Below are positions 23,521 to 32,236 of a stretch of DNA of 39,480 bases, in pieces (position 1 is the first letter of the stretch; every line of letters begins with the position of its first letter). Both the position numbers and the translations under genes were made by a program. This DNA is from Clostridia bacterium (lineage in GTDB: Bacteria; Bacillota; Clostridia; Oscillospirales; CAG-272). Where the stretch lies: NCBI GenBank assembly GCA_017502975.1, contig JAFVTV010000008.1, forward strand, positions 1 through 39,480, read 5' to 3'. The notes beneath the pieces were generated by a model. That model was not told the origin of the DNA. It did not search any database and saw nothing but the letters and a program-made list of their open reading frames with translations.

Positions 23521-24669
23521 ATGAAACGTATGACGCGCATTTTGGCATTTTTGCTGGCGGCAATGCTGTTGCTTATCAGCTTGACCTCCTGCTCGGCGGC
23601 AAGCCCCGTTTATGCCTCTCCCCGTGCGAAAAGAGTGGTTGCAACCGTGGGTGACGTCGAGATCCTTTATGAGGAGCTGTATTTCATTACCATGCATTAT
23701 ATTGAGGAGCTGAAGCGTGCATATGGCGAAAATGCGCTCGATGACGAGGCGCGCCGCAATGATCTGAATGCTTTTGTGTGGGCAAGCCTTGTTTCGCGCG
23801 AAACGGCACTCATTTCTCTTGGCTACGAATACGGTCTTGATGTGCACAAGGGTGACATTGCCGACAGCGTGCAGGAAATTATGGATAGCGTTATCGAGGA
23901 AAACTTTGAGGGCGACCGAAAGGCGTATATTGAGGACCTTGCAAAGACGTATATGACCGATCATTACGCGCGTCAGTTTTTTGGTGTGGAAAACTATCTT
24001 GCCAACAGCATCGTGATTGAAATGGCAGAGCGTGGCGAGCTTGTAACCGATGAGGCTACCGTTCTTGAAACGCTCAATAGCGACAAGTTTATTCGTACCA
24101 TGCACGTGTTTATCAGCAACTCAAACAAGCTGTATACCGATGCCGAAAACCGCGCGCACGCGGCAGAAATTCAGGCAACGATCGCCGCTTGCGGCGATAA
24201 CGATGCACGCTATGAAGCAATGTGTGATGCCATTGGTGGCAAGTACAACAACGACTTTGGCGATCCGCTTGCTAAGGGATACTACTTTACCTATGGCGAG
24301 ATGGATGAGGCCTATGAAAATGCCGCGTTTGCGCTGGCAGAGTACGGTGTGAGCGATGTGGTTCAAACCGATGACGGGTATTACATCATCATGCGCTTGC
24401 CAAAGGATGCGGCATATATTACCGAGAATCTTGAAGCTCTCAGGGACAAGTCTTACTTCGTTACCTTAAACCAAAAGGTGGATGAGAAGCTTGCTACTAT
24501 GACGCTTACCAAAACCAATTTTGGTGAAAAGCTTGTGCTTACTGAGCTTGCACCCATTGATCCTGATGGGGGCAACCAACTGATCGTTATTGGTGCGATC
24601 GTGGCAGGTGTAGTGCTTGTGGGTGGCGGTGCTGTGTGGCTTCTTAAAACACGCAAAAAACGCAAATGA
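23521..24669 (+). CDS. SurA/PpiC-like extracytoplasmic foldase, membrane-anchored
   Basis: The 382-residue protein has an N-terminal lipoprotein-like signal ending LTSC at Cys24. A SurA_N-like helical region follows (VATVGDVEILYEELYFITMH). A parvulin-type rotamase-like domain lies near 195-305 (IRTMHVFISNSN, YEAMCDAIGGKYNND, AFALAEYGVSDVVQTDDGYYIIM). A single C-terminal membrane segment (LIVIGAIVAGVVLVGGGAVW) with a KTRKKRK tail closes it; both a lipobox and a C-terminal anchor are unusual for PrsA-type foldases. It probably folds exported proteins. A TATAAT lies at 23468-23473. Confidence 0.8.
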   Translation: MKRMTRILAFLLAAMLLLISLTSCSAASPVYASPRAKRVVATVGDVEILYEELYFITMHYIEELKRAYGENALDDEARRNDLNAFVWASLVSRETALISLGYEYGLDVHKGDIADSVQEIMDSVIEENFEGDRKAYIEDLAKTYMTDHYARQFFGVENYLANSIVIEMAERGELVTDEATVLETLNSDKFIRTMHVFISNSNKLYTDAENRAHAAEIQATIAACGDNDARYEAMCDAIGGKYNNDFGDPLAKGYYFTYGEMDEAYENAAFALAEYGVSDVVQTDDGYYIIMRLPKDAAYITENLEALRDKSYFVTLNQKVDEKLATMTLTKTNFGEKLVLTELAPIDPDGGNQLIVIGAIVAGVVLVGGGAVWLLKTRKKRK

Positions 24670-24723
24670 CATCAAAAACAAATAGCGTTAGGGGCTATTT
24701 TCGTTTGAAAGGAGATTTCCTTG

Positions 24724-25449
24724 ATGGAAACCTTGCTTGAATATTTGTTCCTGTTTTGCACCTGTGCTACGGCGGGGTGGTGCCTTGAGGTGGTGTATCG
24801 CGCATTTCGGCACCATAAGGTAGTCAATCCCGGCTTTTTGACGGGCTGCTGCCTGCCGATCTACGGCATGGGTGGTACAATACTTTACTTTCTTTCGGAA
24901 TTAAAATTCCGCTCACTTCCAAATGAATATGTGCGCGTTGCCGTGATACTGCTGATCGCTATGGTGATCATGACGCTCATCGAGCTTGTGGGTGGGCTTA
25001 TTGCGGTAAAATATTTCCGTGTGCGCCTTTGGGATTACTCGGGGGAGTGGATGAATTTTCAGGGTGTGATCTGCCCCAAGTTTTCCCTGATCTGGGGGCT
25101 GGTGTGCGCCGTTTATTACTTCCTGATCTATCCCTTTATGCACGGTGTTGCCGTGCGCGTGATCGAGTTGCCGTTGCTGATCCTTGGCATTGGTGCTTAT
25201 GTCGGCATTTTTGTGGTCGATCTTGGGCATTCTCTGCGCGTGATGCAGCGTCTGCGCAATTATGCATCGCAAATGCGTACGCACATTAATCTCGACCAGC
25301 TCAAGGCAAACGCCAAGGAGCATTTTCGCCGCGAGCTTGGCAAAAAGCGTCCGTTTAATTTCTACCGCATGATCAATTTCTATATGAGCGATGTGCACGG
25401 TTACCGTGACCAGATCAACCGCAAGTGGGGTAGTAAGCATGAAAAATAA
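24724..25449 (+). CDS. PF06541-type (CmpB-like) membrane protein
   Basis: The 241-residue protein has five or six membrane segments. The N-terminal motif TAGWCLEVVYRAFRHHKVVN, followed by GFLTGCCLPIYGMGGTILYF, is the core of the PF06541 family, often labelled putative ABC transporter permease although no ATPase partner is usual. WDYSGEWMNFQGVICPKFS is also conserved. The C-terminal ~60 residues are soluble and basic. GGAGA lies 9 bases before ATG 24724. It overlaps the HD-domain gene by 11 bases. Its biochemical role is not established. Confidence 0.8.
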   Translation: METLLEYLFLFCTCATAGWCLEVVYRAFRHHKVVNPGFLTGCCLPIYGMGGTILYFLSELKFRSLPNEYVRVAVILLIAMVIMTLIELVGGLIAVKYFRVRLWDYSGEWMNFQGVICPKFSLIWGLVCAVYYFLIYPFMHGVAVRVIELPLLILGIGAYVGIFVVDLGHSLRVMQRLRNYASQMRTHINLDQLKANAKEHFRRELGKKRPFNFYRMINFYMSDVHGYRDQINRKWGSKHEK

Positions 25450-25924
25450 GGCCGTAGATTATACGCTTTTTGATGAGGTCTGCTGCGAGGTGATCACGGC
25501 GGGCAGATACGAGGAGATGAAGCGTTATATCTCTCATTCCGATATTACCGTATACCAGCATTGCCTTAAGGTGGCGCGGCTTGCCTATACCATGGCGGCA
25601 AGCAAAAGAAAAACAAAGTGCGATCTGCGCGCGCTTGTGCGCGGCGCTCTGCTCCATGATTACTATCTTTACGACTGGCACGACCCGAATAAGGGCTTTC
25701 GCTGGCACGGATTTAAGCACCATCGCTTTGCGCTTGCCAATGCCGAGCGCGATTATACGCTCAGCAAAAAGGAGAAGCATATCATCTACACGCACATGTT
25801 TCCGCTTACCTTTTGGTGTGTGCCGCGCTGTCGCGAGGCGTGGTACGTAACGATTGCCGATAAGCGTGTGGCAACCGAGGAAACGATGAAGAAATATCGC
25901 GACAAAAAGAAGAAAAAAGCATAA
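25439..25924 (+). CDS. HD-domain phosphohydrolase
   Basis: The 161-residue protein has the HD-superfamily metal ligands in order: His in VYQHCLKVARLAY, the HD pair in GALLHDYYLYDWHD, and a distal Asp in VTIADKRVA, with GFKHHRFALANAE between. Such small HD proteins often hydrolyse nucleotides or phosphomonoesters; the substrate is unknown. The start ATG lies inside the 3' end of the PF06541 gene, so the two are translationally coupled. The tail is strongly basic (KKYRDKKKKKA). Confidence 0.85.
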   Translation: MKNKAVDYTLFDEVCCEVITAGRYEEMKRYISHSDITVYQHCLKVARLAYTMAASKRKTKCDLRALVRGALLHDYYLYDWHDPNKGFRWHGFKHHRFALANAERDYTLSKKEKHIIYTHMFPLTFWCVPRCREAWYVTIADKRVATEETMKKYRDKKKKKA

Positions 25925-25931
25925 CGCTCCG

Positions 25932-25971
25932 GCGCTGCTCCCAAGCGATACCTTGGGGGCAGTGCTTTTTT
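25932..25971 (+). terminator. Terminator after the HD-domain gene
   Basis: The 14-bp stem with two G-U pairs (arms 25932-25945 and 25952-25965) is followed by TTTTTTAT. Confidence 0.88.
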
Positions 25972-26017
25972 ATCTTGTGTGGGGGATAACTTTTTCTTTA
26001 AAGTGCAGGTCGGGTGC

Positions 26018-26046
26018 TTGATTTTGTTTTTTTTATATGCTATACT
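26018..26046 (+). promoter_or_regulatory. Promoter of the comEB-to-tsaD gene group
   Basis: TTGATT (26018-26023), a 17-base spacer and TATACT (26041-26046). The leader is short, about 37 bases. Confidence 0.6.
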
Positions 26047-26089
26047 ATACTATGTATAACTATCTTTACGCTTGTTAAGGAGAACTTTT

Positions 26090-26578
26090 ATGGAACGCGT
26101 TTCTAAAACAAATTATTATCTTGATATCGCCCAAACGGTTGCGGAGCGTGCAACCTGCTTGCGCCGCAAGTTTGGTGCCATTATCGTGAAAAATGATGTG
26201 ATCGTTTCCACGGGCTACAACGGCGCACCGCGCGGCAGAAAAAACTGCAGCGATCTTGCTTACTGCCAGCGCGAAAAGCTGGGCATTCCGCGCGGAGAGC
26301 GCTACGAGCTGTGCCGCTCTGTGCATGCCGAGCAAAATGCCATTATCGCAGCACCCCGTGAGCAGATGCTGGGCGCTACTTTGTATATGGCTTGCATTTC
26401 GCCCGAGGACGGATCGCTGTTTGCGGGCTGTAACAGCTGCATGATGTGCAAGCGCGTGATCCTCAATGCGGGCATCGAAACCGTTGTGGTGCGCGACACG
26501 CCTACGGAGTACCGTACCATTCGCGTGGCAGATTGGGTGGAGGATGACGATTCGCTTTCCGGAAAATTTGGGTACTGA
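26090..26578 (+). CDS. comEB: dCMP deaminase
   Basis: This zinc-dependent enzyme converts dCMP to dUMP for thymidylate synthesis. The 162 residues carry the deaminase motifs SVHAEQNAI (His79, Glu81) and CNSCMMC (Cys117, Cys120 as zinc ligands), with VSTGYNGAPRGRKNC near 39-53 for substrate binding. AAGGAG precedes ATG 26090; an in-frame TTG at 26072 lacks a ribosome binding site. It is the first gene of a compact plus-strand group. Confidence 0.93.
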   Translation: MERVSKTNYYLDIAQTVAERATCLRRKFGAIIVKNDVIVSTGYNGAPRGRKNCSDLAYCQREKLGIPRGERYELCRSVHAEQNAIIAAPREQMLGATLYMACISPEDGSLFAGCNSCMMCKRVILNAGIETVVVRDTPTEYRTIRVADWVEDDDSLSGKFGY

Positions 26579-26581
26579 TAG

Positions 26582-27208
26582 ATGAAACGTCTGATACTTT
26601 TGTTGCTTGCGCTTCTTCTTACCTGTACCGCGTGCAAAGCTAACGAGCATACCGCTTTTTTGCTGGATGAGGACGGCTATGGCTGTACCGATACCGAAAC
26701 GGGGATCCACTATACGGCGCTGCCCCTTTCCTTTGAGCCTGCCAAGGTCGCAGCGGTGCGCGGGGTATATGCCGAGAAGGGGTCCGAGTACACGCTGACC
26801 TATTACGAAATCCCAACGCTTGATCCCGCGGTGTATCTTGGCGACAGTGAGCGCGGTGTGTGGTGTGCGACGGAAACGCTGCCCACACCCGAGGCGCTGA
26901 CGCCCACGGCGCTTCTCGTTTGCGAGGAGCAGGCGGTGAGCGTAGAGATTTATCGTTTTTCGGCAGGCACAGATGATGCTGTTATTGCAGAGATCTTAAC
27001 GCTTTGGTTTGAGGGCGAGGCGACAGAAAAGCCTGAGGGCGCGCGCAGCTTTACGCGCCGCATCAAGCTGCAATCTGCCGAGCTGCCAAATATCTATTAT
27101 TGCTTTGATTATTGCATGTGGGGCGAAAGCGCATATTTTTATGAGATCTTTTCGGGGCGCACGGTGGCTGTGCCCGACGCGCTTGCAGAAAGATTTGTAG
27201 AGAAATAA
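26582..27208 (+). CDS. Putative lipoprotein of unknown function
   Basis: The 208-residue protein has a signal peptide MKRLILLLLALLLTCTAC with a lipoprotein-like Cys18. The -3 residue is Cys rather than Leu, so lipidation is likely but not certain. The mature part is acidic and beta-rich (YTALPLSFEPAKVAAVRGVY, LTYYEIPTLDPAVYLGDSER, IKLQSAELPNIYYCFDYCMW). I recognise no domain. It starts 3 bases after comEB with no clear ribosome binding site, so it probably depends on coupled translation. Confidence 0.75.
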   Translation: MKRLILLLLALLLTCTACKANEHTAFLLDEDGYGCTDTETGIHYTALPLSFEPAKVAAVRGVYAEKGSEYTLTYYEIPTLDPAVYLGDSERGVWCATETLPTPEALTPTALLVCEEQAVSVEIYRFSAGTDDAVIAEILTLWFEGEATEKPEGARSFTRRIKLQSAELPNIYYCFDYCMWGESAYFYEIFSGRTVAVPDALAERFVEK

Positions 27209-27219
27209 AGGAGAGGTCT

Positions 27220-27732
27220 ATGCCAAGCGTAGCGGAATTTGTATTGCAAGCAAAGGAAAATATCGAAGCGCCCCATGTGCGGCGCGTGCTGTTTGTGTGC
27301 ACGGGAAACACCTGCCGTTCACCCATGGCAGCGGCTCTCTTCAATCATATGTGCAGTCTTAGGCCGTCTGCGGACAAGCAGGAAATGGTAGCCGCTTCGG
27401 CAGGTCTTCATGCTCCCGAGGGCGCACCTATCTCATCAAATGCCGCCGCGGTGCTTGAGGATGCCGGCGTGGAACGCGCACACTACGCGGCGCACCGCGC
27501 CCGTAACGTGACCGAGGATATGATAGTCGAGGCGGATGAGGTTATTGCCTTGACTGGCGGCCATGCGATGGAGCTGATGATGCGCTATCCCGCGTATGCC
27601 GCCAAGATCCACACGCTCTCCTTTGATATTGCCGACCCGTACGGCGGCGATAAGGATGCTTACCAAGCGTGCCTTGATATGCTTTCTTACGCCATTACGG
27701 TGCGCTATTTTTCGAGCGAGGGAAAAGCATGA
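27220..27732 (+). CDS. Low-molecular-weight protein-tyrosine phosphatase
   Basis: The 170-residue enzyme has the C-x5-R-S active site VCTGNTCRSPMAAAL (Cys27, Arg33) and the downstream general-acid region IADPYGGDKDAY. An N-terminal extension of ~20 residues precedes the core. YwlE-type members dephosphorylate protein-arginine or -tyrosine, and the Thr after the catalytic Cys (CTGNTCRS) favours the YwlE-like arginine-phosphatase branch. AAAGGAGAGG precedes the ATG. It overlaps rimI by four bases (ATGA). Confidence 0.88.
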   Translation: MPSVAEFVLQAKENIEAPHVRRVLFVCTGNTCRSPMAAALFNHMCSLRPSADKQEMVAASAGLHAPEGAPISSNAAAVLEDAGVERAHYAAHRARNVTEDMIVEADEVIALTGGHAMELMMRYPAYAAKIHTLSFDIADPYGGDKDAYQACLDMLSYAITVRYFSSEGKA

Positions 27733-28163
27733 GGGCAGTGAGAGTAGAAAAAGAGCATCTTGCGGGCATTGCGGCGCTTGAGGCGCAATGCTTTAAAGAG
27801 CCTTGGAGCGAGGGGGCGCTGGCGCTTTTGTTGCGTGAGGATGCGTTTGGCTTTGCTTGCCTTGATGATGAGGGCAGTCCCGTGGCTTATGCCGGTATGT
27901 TTACCGTACTTGATGAGGGGCAGGTTACCAATGTTGCAACCGACCCGGCTTTCCGCCGTCAAGGGCTTGCTGACACGGTGCTGGCTGCCCTGCTTGCTGA
28001 GGCGCGCTGGCGCGCGCTTGCTACCGTTTCTCTTGAGGTGCGCGAGAGCAATCTCGGTGCCATCTCTCTTTACGAAAAGCACGGCTTTGCGGTGGTTGGC
28101 AAGCGCAATCATTTTTATAAGGATCCGCGTGAGCATGCGCTTGTTATGCTCTGCAATTTGTAA
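27729..28163 (+). CDS. rimI: Ribosomal protein S18-alanine N-acetyltransferase
   Basis: The 144-residue GNAT acetyltransferase has the start CFKEPWSEGAL, acetyl-CoA motif A in VATDPAFRRQGLADTVLAAL (RRQG-x-A), the LEVRESNLGAISLYEKHGF segment and KRNHFYKDPREHALVM at the end. All are typical of RimI, which acetylates the S18 N-terminus. It is next to tsaD, the usual rimI neighbour in Firmicutes. ATG 27729 overlaps the phosphatase stop. Confidence 0.93.
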   Translation: MRAVRVEKEHLAGIAALEAQCFKEPWSEGALALLLREDAFGFACLDDEGSPVAYAGMFTVLDEGQVTNVATDPAFRRQGLADTVLAALLAEARWRALATVSLEVRESNLGAISLYEKHGFAVVGKRNHFYKDPREHALVMLCNL

Positions 28164-28178
28164 ACATAGGTGAAAGTA

Positions 28179-29195
28179 ATGTATATTTTGGGAATGGAAA
28201 CCTCCTGCGACGAAACCTCCGTTGCCGTAGTGCGTGCCGAGGGGAACGCACTTAAGATAGAGGCCAATATCGTGGCTTCACAAATAGAAACGCATCGCCT
28301 TTACGGCGGTGTTGTGCCCGAGATCGCCAGCCGTGCGCATATCGAGGCGATCACAAATATTACTACCGAGGCGCTTGGTGCGGCGGGGATAACGCTTAAG
28401 GATATCGGCGCGGTTGCAGTGACCGCATTTCCCGGTCTTATCGGTGCACTTCTGGTGGGGGTAAATTTTGCAAAGTCCTTTGCGTACGCAAACGACCTGC
28501 CCCTTGTTGCGGTTAATCATATCAAGGCGCACGTGGCAGCCTCTTACCTTGGCGAAAATCCCCCCAAGCCTCCGTTTCTCGCGCTTGTGGTGTCGGGTGG
28601 GCATACGTCGCTGTTTGACGTGACCGATTATACCGATTTTCACGAGATCGGTGCTACGCGCGACGATGCCGCAGGCGAGGCATTTGATAAGATCGGGCGC
28701 GTGATCGGCTTGCCTTATCCCGGCGGTGCGGCACTTGACCGTCTTGCGCGCGAGGGAAATGTCGGGGCGATCAAATTGCCCTCTCCCGCGCTGGGTGGCG
28801 AAACGCTGGATCTTTCCTTTAGCGGTCTGAAAACGGCGGCACTCAATTATATCAATCACTGTCGGCAGCAGGGCATAGAGGTGCCGCGTGCCGATCTTGC
28901 CGCATCCTTTACCGATGCTGTGGTTGAGGGCCTTGCCCGCAAAACCGAGCAGGCGCTTGACCAAACGGGGCATAGCACCTTGGTTATGGCAGGCGGTGTT
29001 GCCGCAAATTCACATTTGCGCGCGCGCCTTGAGGCGCTTTGCAAAAAGCGCGGCGTAACCTTTACCGTGCCGCCCGTTTCACTTTGCGGTGATAACGGTG
29101 CTATGGTTGCGGCGGCGGGCTATTTTGAATACCGCAAGGGGAATTTTGCCGACGTATCACTCAATGCCTCGGCGCTTGATCATATTGAGGCGTGA
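28179..29195 (+). CDS. tsaD: tRNA N6-threonylcarbamoyladenosine synthase subunit
   Basis: This Kae1/Qri7-family protein transfers the threonylcarbamoyl group to A37 of ANN-decoding tRNAs together with TsaB and TsaE. The start MYILGMETSCDETSVAVV, the metal-binding NHIKAHVAA (two His), VVSGGHTSL, GEAFDKIGR and the C-terminal MAGGVAANSHLR and CGDNGAMVA are diagnostic. ATG 28179 follows AGGTGA by 5 bases; a GTG at 28170 overlaps that site and is less likely. tsaB and tsaE are not in view. The 338-residue length is normal. Confidence 0.95.
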   Translation: MYILGMETSCDETSVAVVRAEGNALKIEANIVASQIETHRLYGGVVPEIASRAHIEAITNITTEALGAAGITLKDIGAVAVTAFPGLIGALLVGVNFAKSFAYANDLPLVAVNHIKAHVAASYLGENPPKPPFLALVVSGGHTSLFDVTDYTDFHEIGATRDDAAGEAFDKIGRVIGLPYPGGAALDRLAREGNVGAIKLPSPALGGETLDLSFSGLKTAALNYINHCRQQGIEVPRADLAASFTDAVVEGLARKTEQALDQTGHSTLVMAGGVAANSHLRARLEALCKKRGVTFTVPPVSLCGDNGAMVAAAGYFEYRKGNFADVSLNASALDHIEA

Positions 29196-29234
29196 ACGGC
29201 TGTACCTTTTATCGGGTGTGAGTGCTTGCGGCGG

Positions 29235-29422
29235 TTTTCCACAAGAGTTTTCCACAAGGCTGTGGAAAAACTGTTTAATTCGAGATTTTATGCAGTCGAA
29301 TGCAGGCGAATTGTGTAAAAAAATCCCCTTCAAAGCCTTGTGCTATATGGAAAAATGGGATTTTCTGTGGAAAAGTATGTGGGAAATGTGGATAACTTTT
29401 CCGTGGGACAACCTGTGGAAAA
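29235..29422. promoter_or_regulatory. Cluster of DnaA-box-like 9-mers
   Basis: Seven sites match or nearly match TTATCCACA/TTTTCCACA: plus-strand TTTTCCACA at 29235-29243 and 29248-29256; minus-strand copies at 29261-29269, 29366-29374, 29378-29386 (one extra mismatch), 29387-29395 (perfect TTATCCACA) and 29414-29422. The space between tsaD and rex holds no supported gene. The density is far above chance for 190 bases, but oriC is normally beside dnaA, which is not here. Confidence 0.7.
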
Positions 29423-29514
29423 CCCCAAAAATAGGAAAATTTGGGCGCGGAACAATCGCTTTATGAAGGCACAGGCGCCTGCAAAGCTTGAAATTTGATA
29501 CTGTGAGGATGATT

Positions 29515-30216
29515 ATGGAAAAGCAAAAAAAATCCAAAATGCGTGAGATTGGCGTGGGCGAGGTCAGCCCTGCGGTGATCAAGAGATTGCCGCGCTATTT
29601 CCGCTATTTGCGTGAGCTTATTCGCAACGGAAAAATGCGCGTGAGTTCAAGCGAGCTTGCCGCCCTTATGCATGTAACGGCATCTCAGATCCGTCAGGAT
29701 CTCAATTGCTTTGGCGGCTTTGGTCAGCAGGGCTACGGGTATAACGTGAATTATCTGTATGCAAAAATTTGCGAAATTTTGGGTGTTGGAGAGGGCTTCA
29801 ATGCCATTGTGATCGGCGCGGGTAATCTTGGAAAGGCGCTGGTGCGCAGCCCGATGTTTGAGAAGCGCGGTGTCAATATTTTGGGGCTTTTTGATGTGGA
29901 TCCCGGCGTGATCGGGCAGACTGTTGGTGACGTAAAGGTATATGCTTTGTCGGAGCTTGAAAATTTCTGCGCGCATCATGCGGTGGATATTGCGGTCCTC
30001 ACCCTGCCCAAAAATTGTGTTGGTGACATTGCCGAGCGCCTTCTCGGTGTCGGCATCCCCGGTATTTGGAACTTTACCGGCAGCGAATCCGATGCATTTG
30101 GCTCAGAGGCTGTGATCGAGAATGTGCATATCGGTGATTCACTGATGACGCTTTGCTATGAGCTGCGTTGCAGAGACCTTGCACCTGAGGAGGAGAAGGA
30201 CAACTATGAAGCTTGA
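29515..30216 (+). CDS. rex: Redox-sensing repressor Rex
   Basis: This NADH/NAD-responsive repressor controls fermentative and respiratory genes. The 233 residues carry an N-terminal winged helix (VIKRLPRYFRYLRELI, SSSELAALMHVTASQIRQDL, GGFGQQGYGYNV) and a Rossmann domain with GAGNLGKAL near 101-109 and FDVDP. The C-terminal swap helix ends in FTGSESDAF...NVHIGDSLMTLCYEL. ATG 29515 follows GAGG by 6 bases and is preferred over ATG 29509 and TTG 29488. It overlaps dnaD by 11 bases. Confidence 0.95.
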   Translation: MEKQKKSKMREIGVGEVSPAVIKRLPRYFRYLRELIRNGKMRVSSSELAALMHVTASQIRQDLNCFGGFGQQGYGYNVNYLYAKICEILGVGEGFNAIVIGAGNLGKALVRSPMFEKRGVNILGLFDVDPGVIGQTVGDVKVYALSELENFCAHHAVDIAVLTLPKNCVGDIAERLLGVGIPGIWNFTGSESDAFGSEAVIENVHIGDSLMTLCYELRCRDLAPEEEKDNYEA

Positions 30217-31174
30217 ATTTGTTTACGGAAGCCGGGTCTTGGTTTTGCCCGCAAGCGTAACGGAGGCTTCTGCCAACGCTACCGCCAACGACTGGCGTGT
30301 GCTTTGTGCCTTTGCGAAGGATCAGACGCTGTGCCAATCGCTTCCCGAGGGCATAGATGCGGTTGTAAGGGAGCTTTCTCTTACCGCGGCGGCGGTGGAA
30401 GCCTCGCTTGCCTTTTGGCGTGGCGCGGGTGTGATCACGCAAACGGCAGAAAAGGGAAATGAGAACAAAAAGCAGGGCGCCGAAAAGGCGATAAAGCCCA
30501 CTAAGGCGGCAAAGCCCGTGCCCGACCGTGGATTGCCTACGTACAGCACCGAGGAGCTTGCCGATATCGTAGAGGGAAACAAGGACTTTGGCGCACTGAT
30601 CGCCGCTTGTCAGCAGACCTTTGGTAAGATATTCAATACTGCAGAGGTAAATATTATTGCAGGTCTGACCGATTATTTGGGGCTTGAGGGCGATTATATC
30701 CTGCTTTTGCTTTCGCACTGCGTGCGCATGGAGAAAAAATCGTTACGTTATGCAGAAAAAACAGCCCTGTCGCTGCATGATGACGGCATTACCGATGCTA
30801 CCGCCCTTGAGGAGCGCTTGCAGCGTATTGAGATGATGGCAAGCGCAACAGGTAAGATCCGCACGGTATTTGGTGCTTCGTCACGTGCCCTGACAGCCAA
30901 GGAAAAGAAAATGATCGAGCAGTGGGTGTGCGTGATGAAATACGATATTGAGGTGATACGCCTTGCGTACGACGCCACGGTAGATGCTATCCAAAAGCCC
31001 TCGTTCTCTTATGCCAATACCATTCTTGAGCGCTGGTATGCTGCAGGCTATAAGACCGTTGCGGACGTGAACCGCGCCATGGAAGAATATCGCCGACAAA
31101 AGCTTGGCGGCAGCAGCTTTGATGCAGATGATTTCTTTAGTGCCGCTCTTAAAAATACATACGGAGAAGTATAA
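30206..31174 (+). CDS. DnaD-domain primosome protein
   Basis: The 322-residue protein has an N-terminal winged-helix-like half (WRVLCAFAKDQTLCQ, VRELSLTAAAVEASLAFWRG) and two DnaB_2/DnaD-type helical modules near 110-185 and 200-285, the second ending SFSYANTILERWYAAGYKTV with YNYI-like aromatic residues. DnaD proteins help load the replicative helicase with DnaB and DnaI. AGGAGAAGG lies upstream of ATG 30206. It is followed 2 bases later by a DnaC/DnaI-type loader, so the pair forms a primosome operon downstream of rex. Confidence 0.85.
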   Translation: MKLEFVYGSRVLVLPASVTEASANATANDWRVLCAFAKDQTLCQSLPEGIDAVVRELSLTAAAVEASLAFWRGAGVITQTAEKGNENKKQGAEKAIKPTKAAKPVPDRGLPTYSTEELADIVEGNKDFGALIAACQQTFGKIFNTAEVNIIAGLTDYLGLEGDYILLLLSHCVRMEKKSLRYAEKTALSLHDDGITDATALEERLQRIEMMASATGKIRTVFGASSRALTAKEKKMIEQWVCVMKYDIEVIRLAYDATVDAIQKPSFSYANTILERWYAAGYKTVADVNRAMEEYRRQKLGGSSFDADDFFSAALKNTYGEV

Positions 31175-31176
31175 GA

Positions 31177-32151
31177 ATGGGATATAATCAGGAAAACTAC
31201 AAGCGTATACGTGAGGAATACCGCACGAAGTATTTGCGCGCGTATGAGGAAGCCAATCGGCGCATGGCAGAGGTGCATGCAAAATCTCCTGAAATTGCCG
31301 CCATTGACCGTGAGCTTTCTATGGCGGGTGCTGAGATCGCGCTTGCCGTGATCGGAACGGGAGAGGGGTATAAGGAAAAGCTTGCCGCGGCAGAGCAAAA
31401 GAACCTTGCCTTGCAGAAAAAACGCGGCGTGTTGCTGCAAAAGCTGGGATATCCCGCTAACTACACCTTGCCCCCCTATGAGTGTCCCAAATGCAAGGAT
31501 TTTGGCTTTGTAGATACCAAAATGTGCGATTGCATGCGCCGCGAGCTGGTGATGGCTGCCTACGAGAGCTCGGGGCTTGGTGAGCTGATGCGCACGCAAT
31601 CCTTTGCCTCCTTTGATCTTTCCTTTTACAGCGCGGAAAACGGCGACCGTTCAAGAATGCAATACAATCTTGATTTTTTGAAAAGATACGCGGAAGATTT
31701 TGATATGCAATCTGATAATCTACTGTTCTTTGGCGCTACGGGTCTTGGAAAAACGCACCTTTCCACCTCTATTGCGCGCCGTGTGATCGAGCGCGGATAC
31801 GATGTATATTATACAAGCGCGATCGGCATGTTTTCGGATTTTGAGCATGCGCGCTTTGGCAGCGGCGCAGAGCGCGCCGCAGCAGAGCCCACGCGTTATA
31901 TTGATTGCGATCTTTTGATTCTCGATGACCTTGGCACAGAGGTGATCAATCAATTTACGACCTCATGCCTTTACATGATTTTAAATAACCGCATCAATTT
32001 AAAGCGGCCCACAATCATCAATACAAATTTAACAGGCAAAGAATTGCAGGCAAAATATGCCGATCGTATTGCCAGCCGCCTGTTCGGTGAATTTAAGCCC
32101 TTGCAGTTTGTTGGTGTTGATGTGCGTCGACGCAAGCTGATGGCGAAATAA
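31177..32151 (+). CDS. DnaC/DnaI-like helicase loader ATPase
   Basis: The 324-residue protein has an N-terminal coiled-coil region (~1-90), a zinc-ribbon-like CPKCKDFGFVDTKMCDC near 103-119 as in DnaI, and an AAA+ core with Walker A FGATGLGKTHL near 185-195. Walker B LLILDDLGTE lies near 247-256, followed by NQFTTSCLYMILNNR and SRLFGEF (arginine finger region). It should load DnaB/DnaC helicase together with the DnaD protein. It starts 2 bases after the DnaD stop and ends at a strong terminator. Confidence 0.9.
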   Translation: MGYNQENYKRIREEYRTKYLRAYEEANRRMAEVHAKSPEIAAIDRELSMAGAEIALAVIGTGEGYKEKLAAAEQKNLALQKKRGVLLQKLGYPANYTLPPYECPKCKDFGFVDTKMCDCMRRELVMAAYESSGLGELMRTQSFASFDLSFYSAENGDRSRMQYNLDFLKRYAEDFDMQSDNLLFFGATGLGKTHLSTSIARRVIERGYDVYYTSAIGMFSDFEHARFGSGAERAAAEPTRYIDCDLLILDDLGTEVINQFTTSCLYMILNNRINLKRPTIINTNLTGKELQAKYADRIASRLFGEFKPLQFVGVDVRRRKLMAK

Positions 32152-32178
32152 TTATTGTGATCTATACTGCATAAAAAA

Positions 32179-32219
32179 CACGGGATACGCCCAAAATAAG
32201 CGTATCCCGTGATTTTTTT
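32179..32219 (+). terminator. Terminator after the helicase-loader gene
   Basis: The 12-bp perfect stem (CACGGGATACGC) has a 9-base loop and is followed by seven T. Confidence 0.92.
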
Positions 32220-32236
32220 GAAAGGCGGAAGGATTT

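Noticed and set aside
29235-29422. Chromosomal origin of replication
   Set aside because: DnaA boxes are present but dnaA, dnaN, recF and gyrB are not nearby and no clear AT-rich unwinding element was identified; kept only as a DnaA-box cluster.
29089-29466. Open frame rich in Trp and Phe across the end of tsaD and the spacer
   Set aside because: It is out of frame with tsaD and its repeated LWKN/FSTRLWK residues are just translated DnaA-box-like 9-mers.
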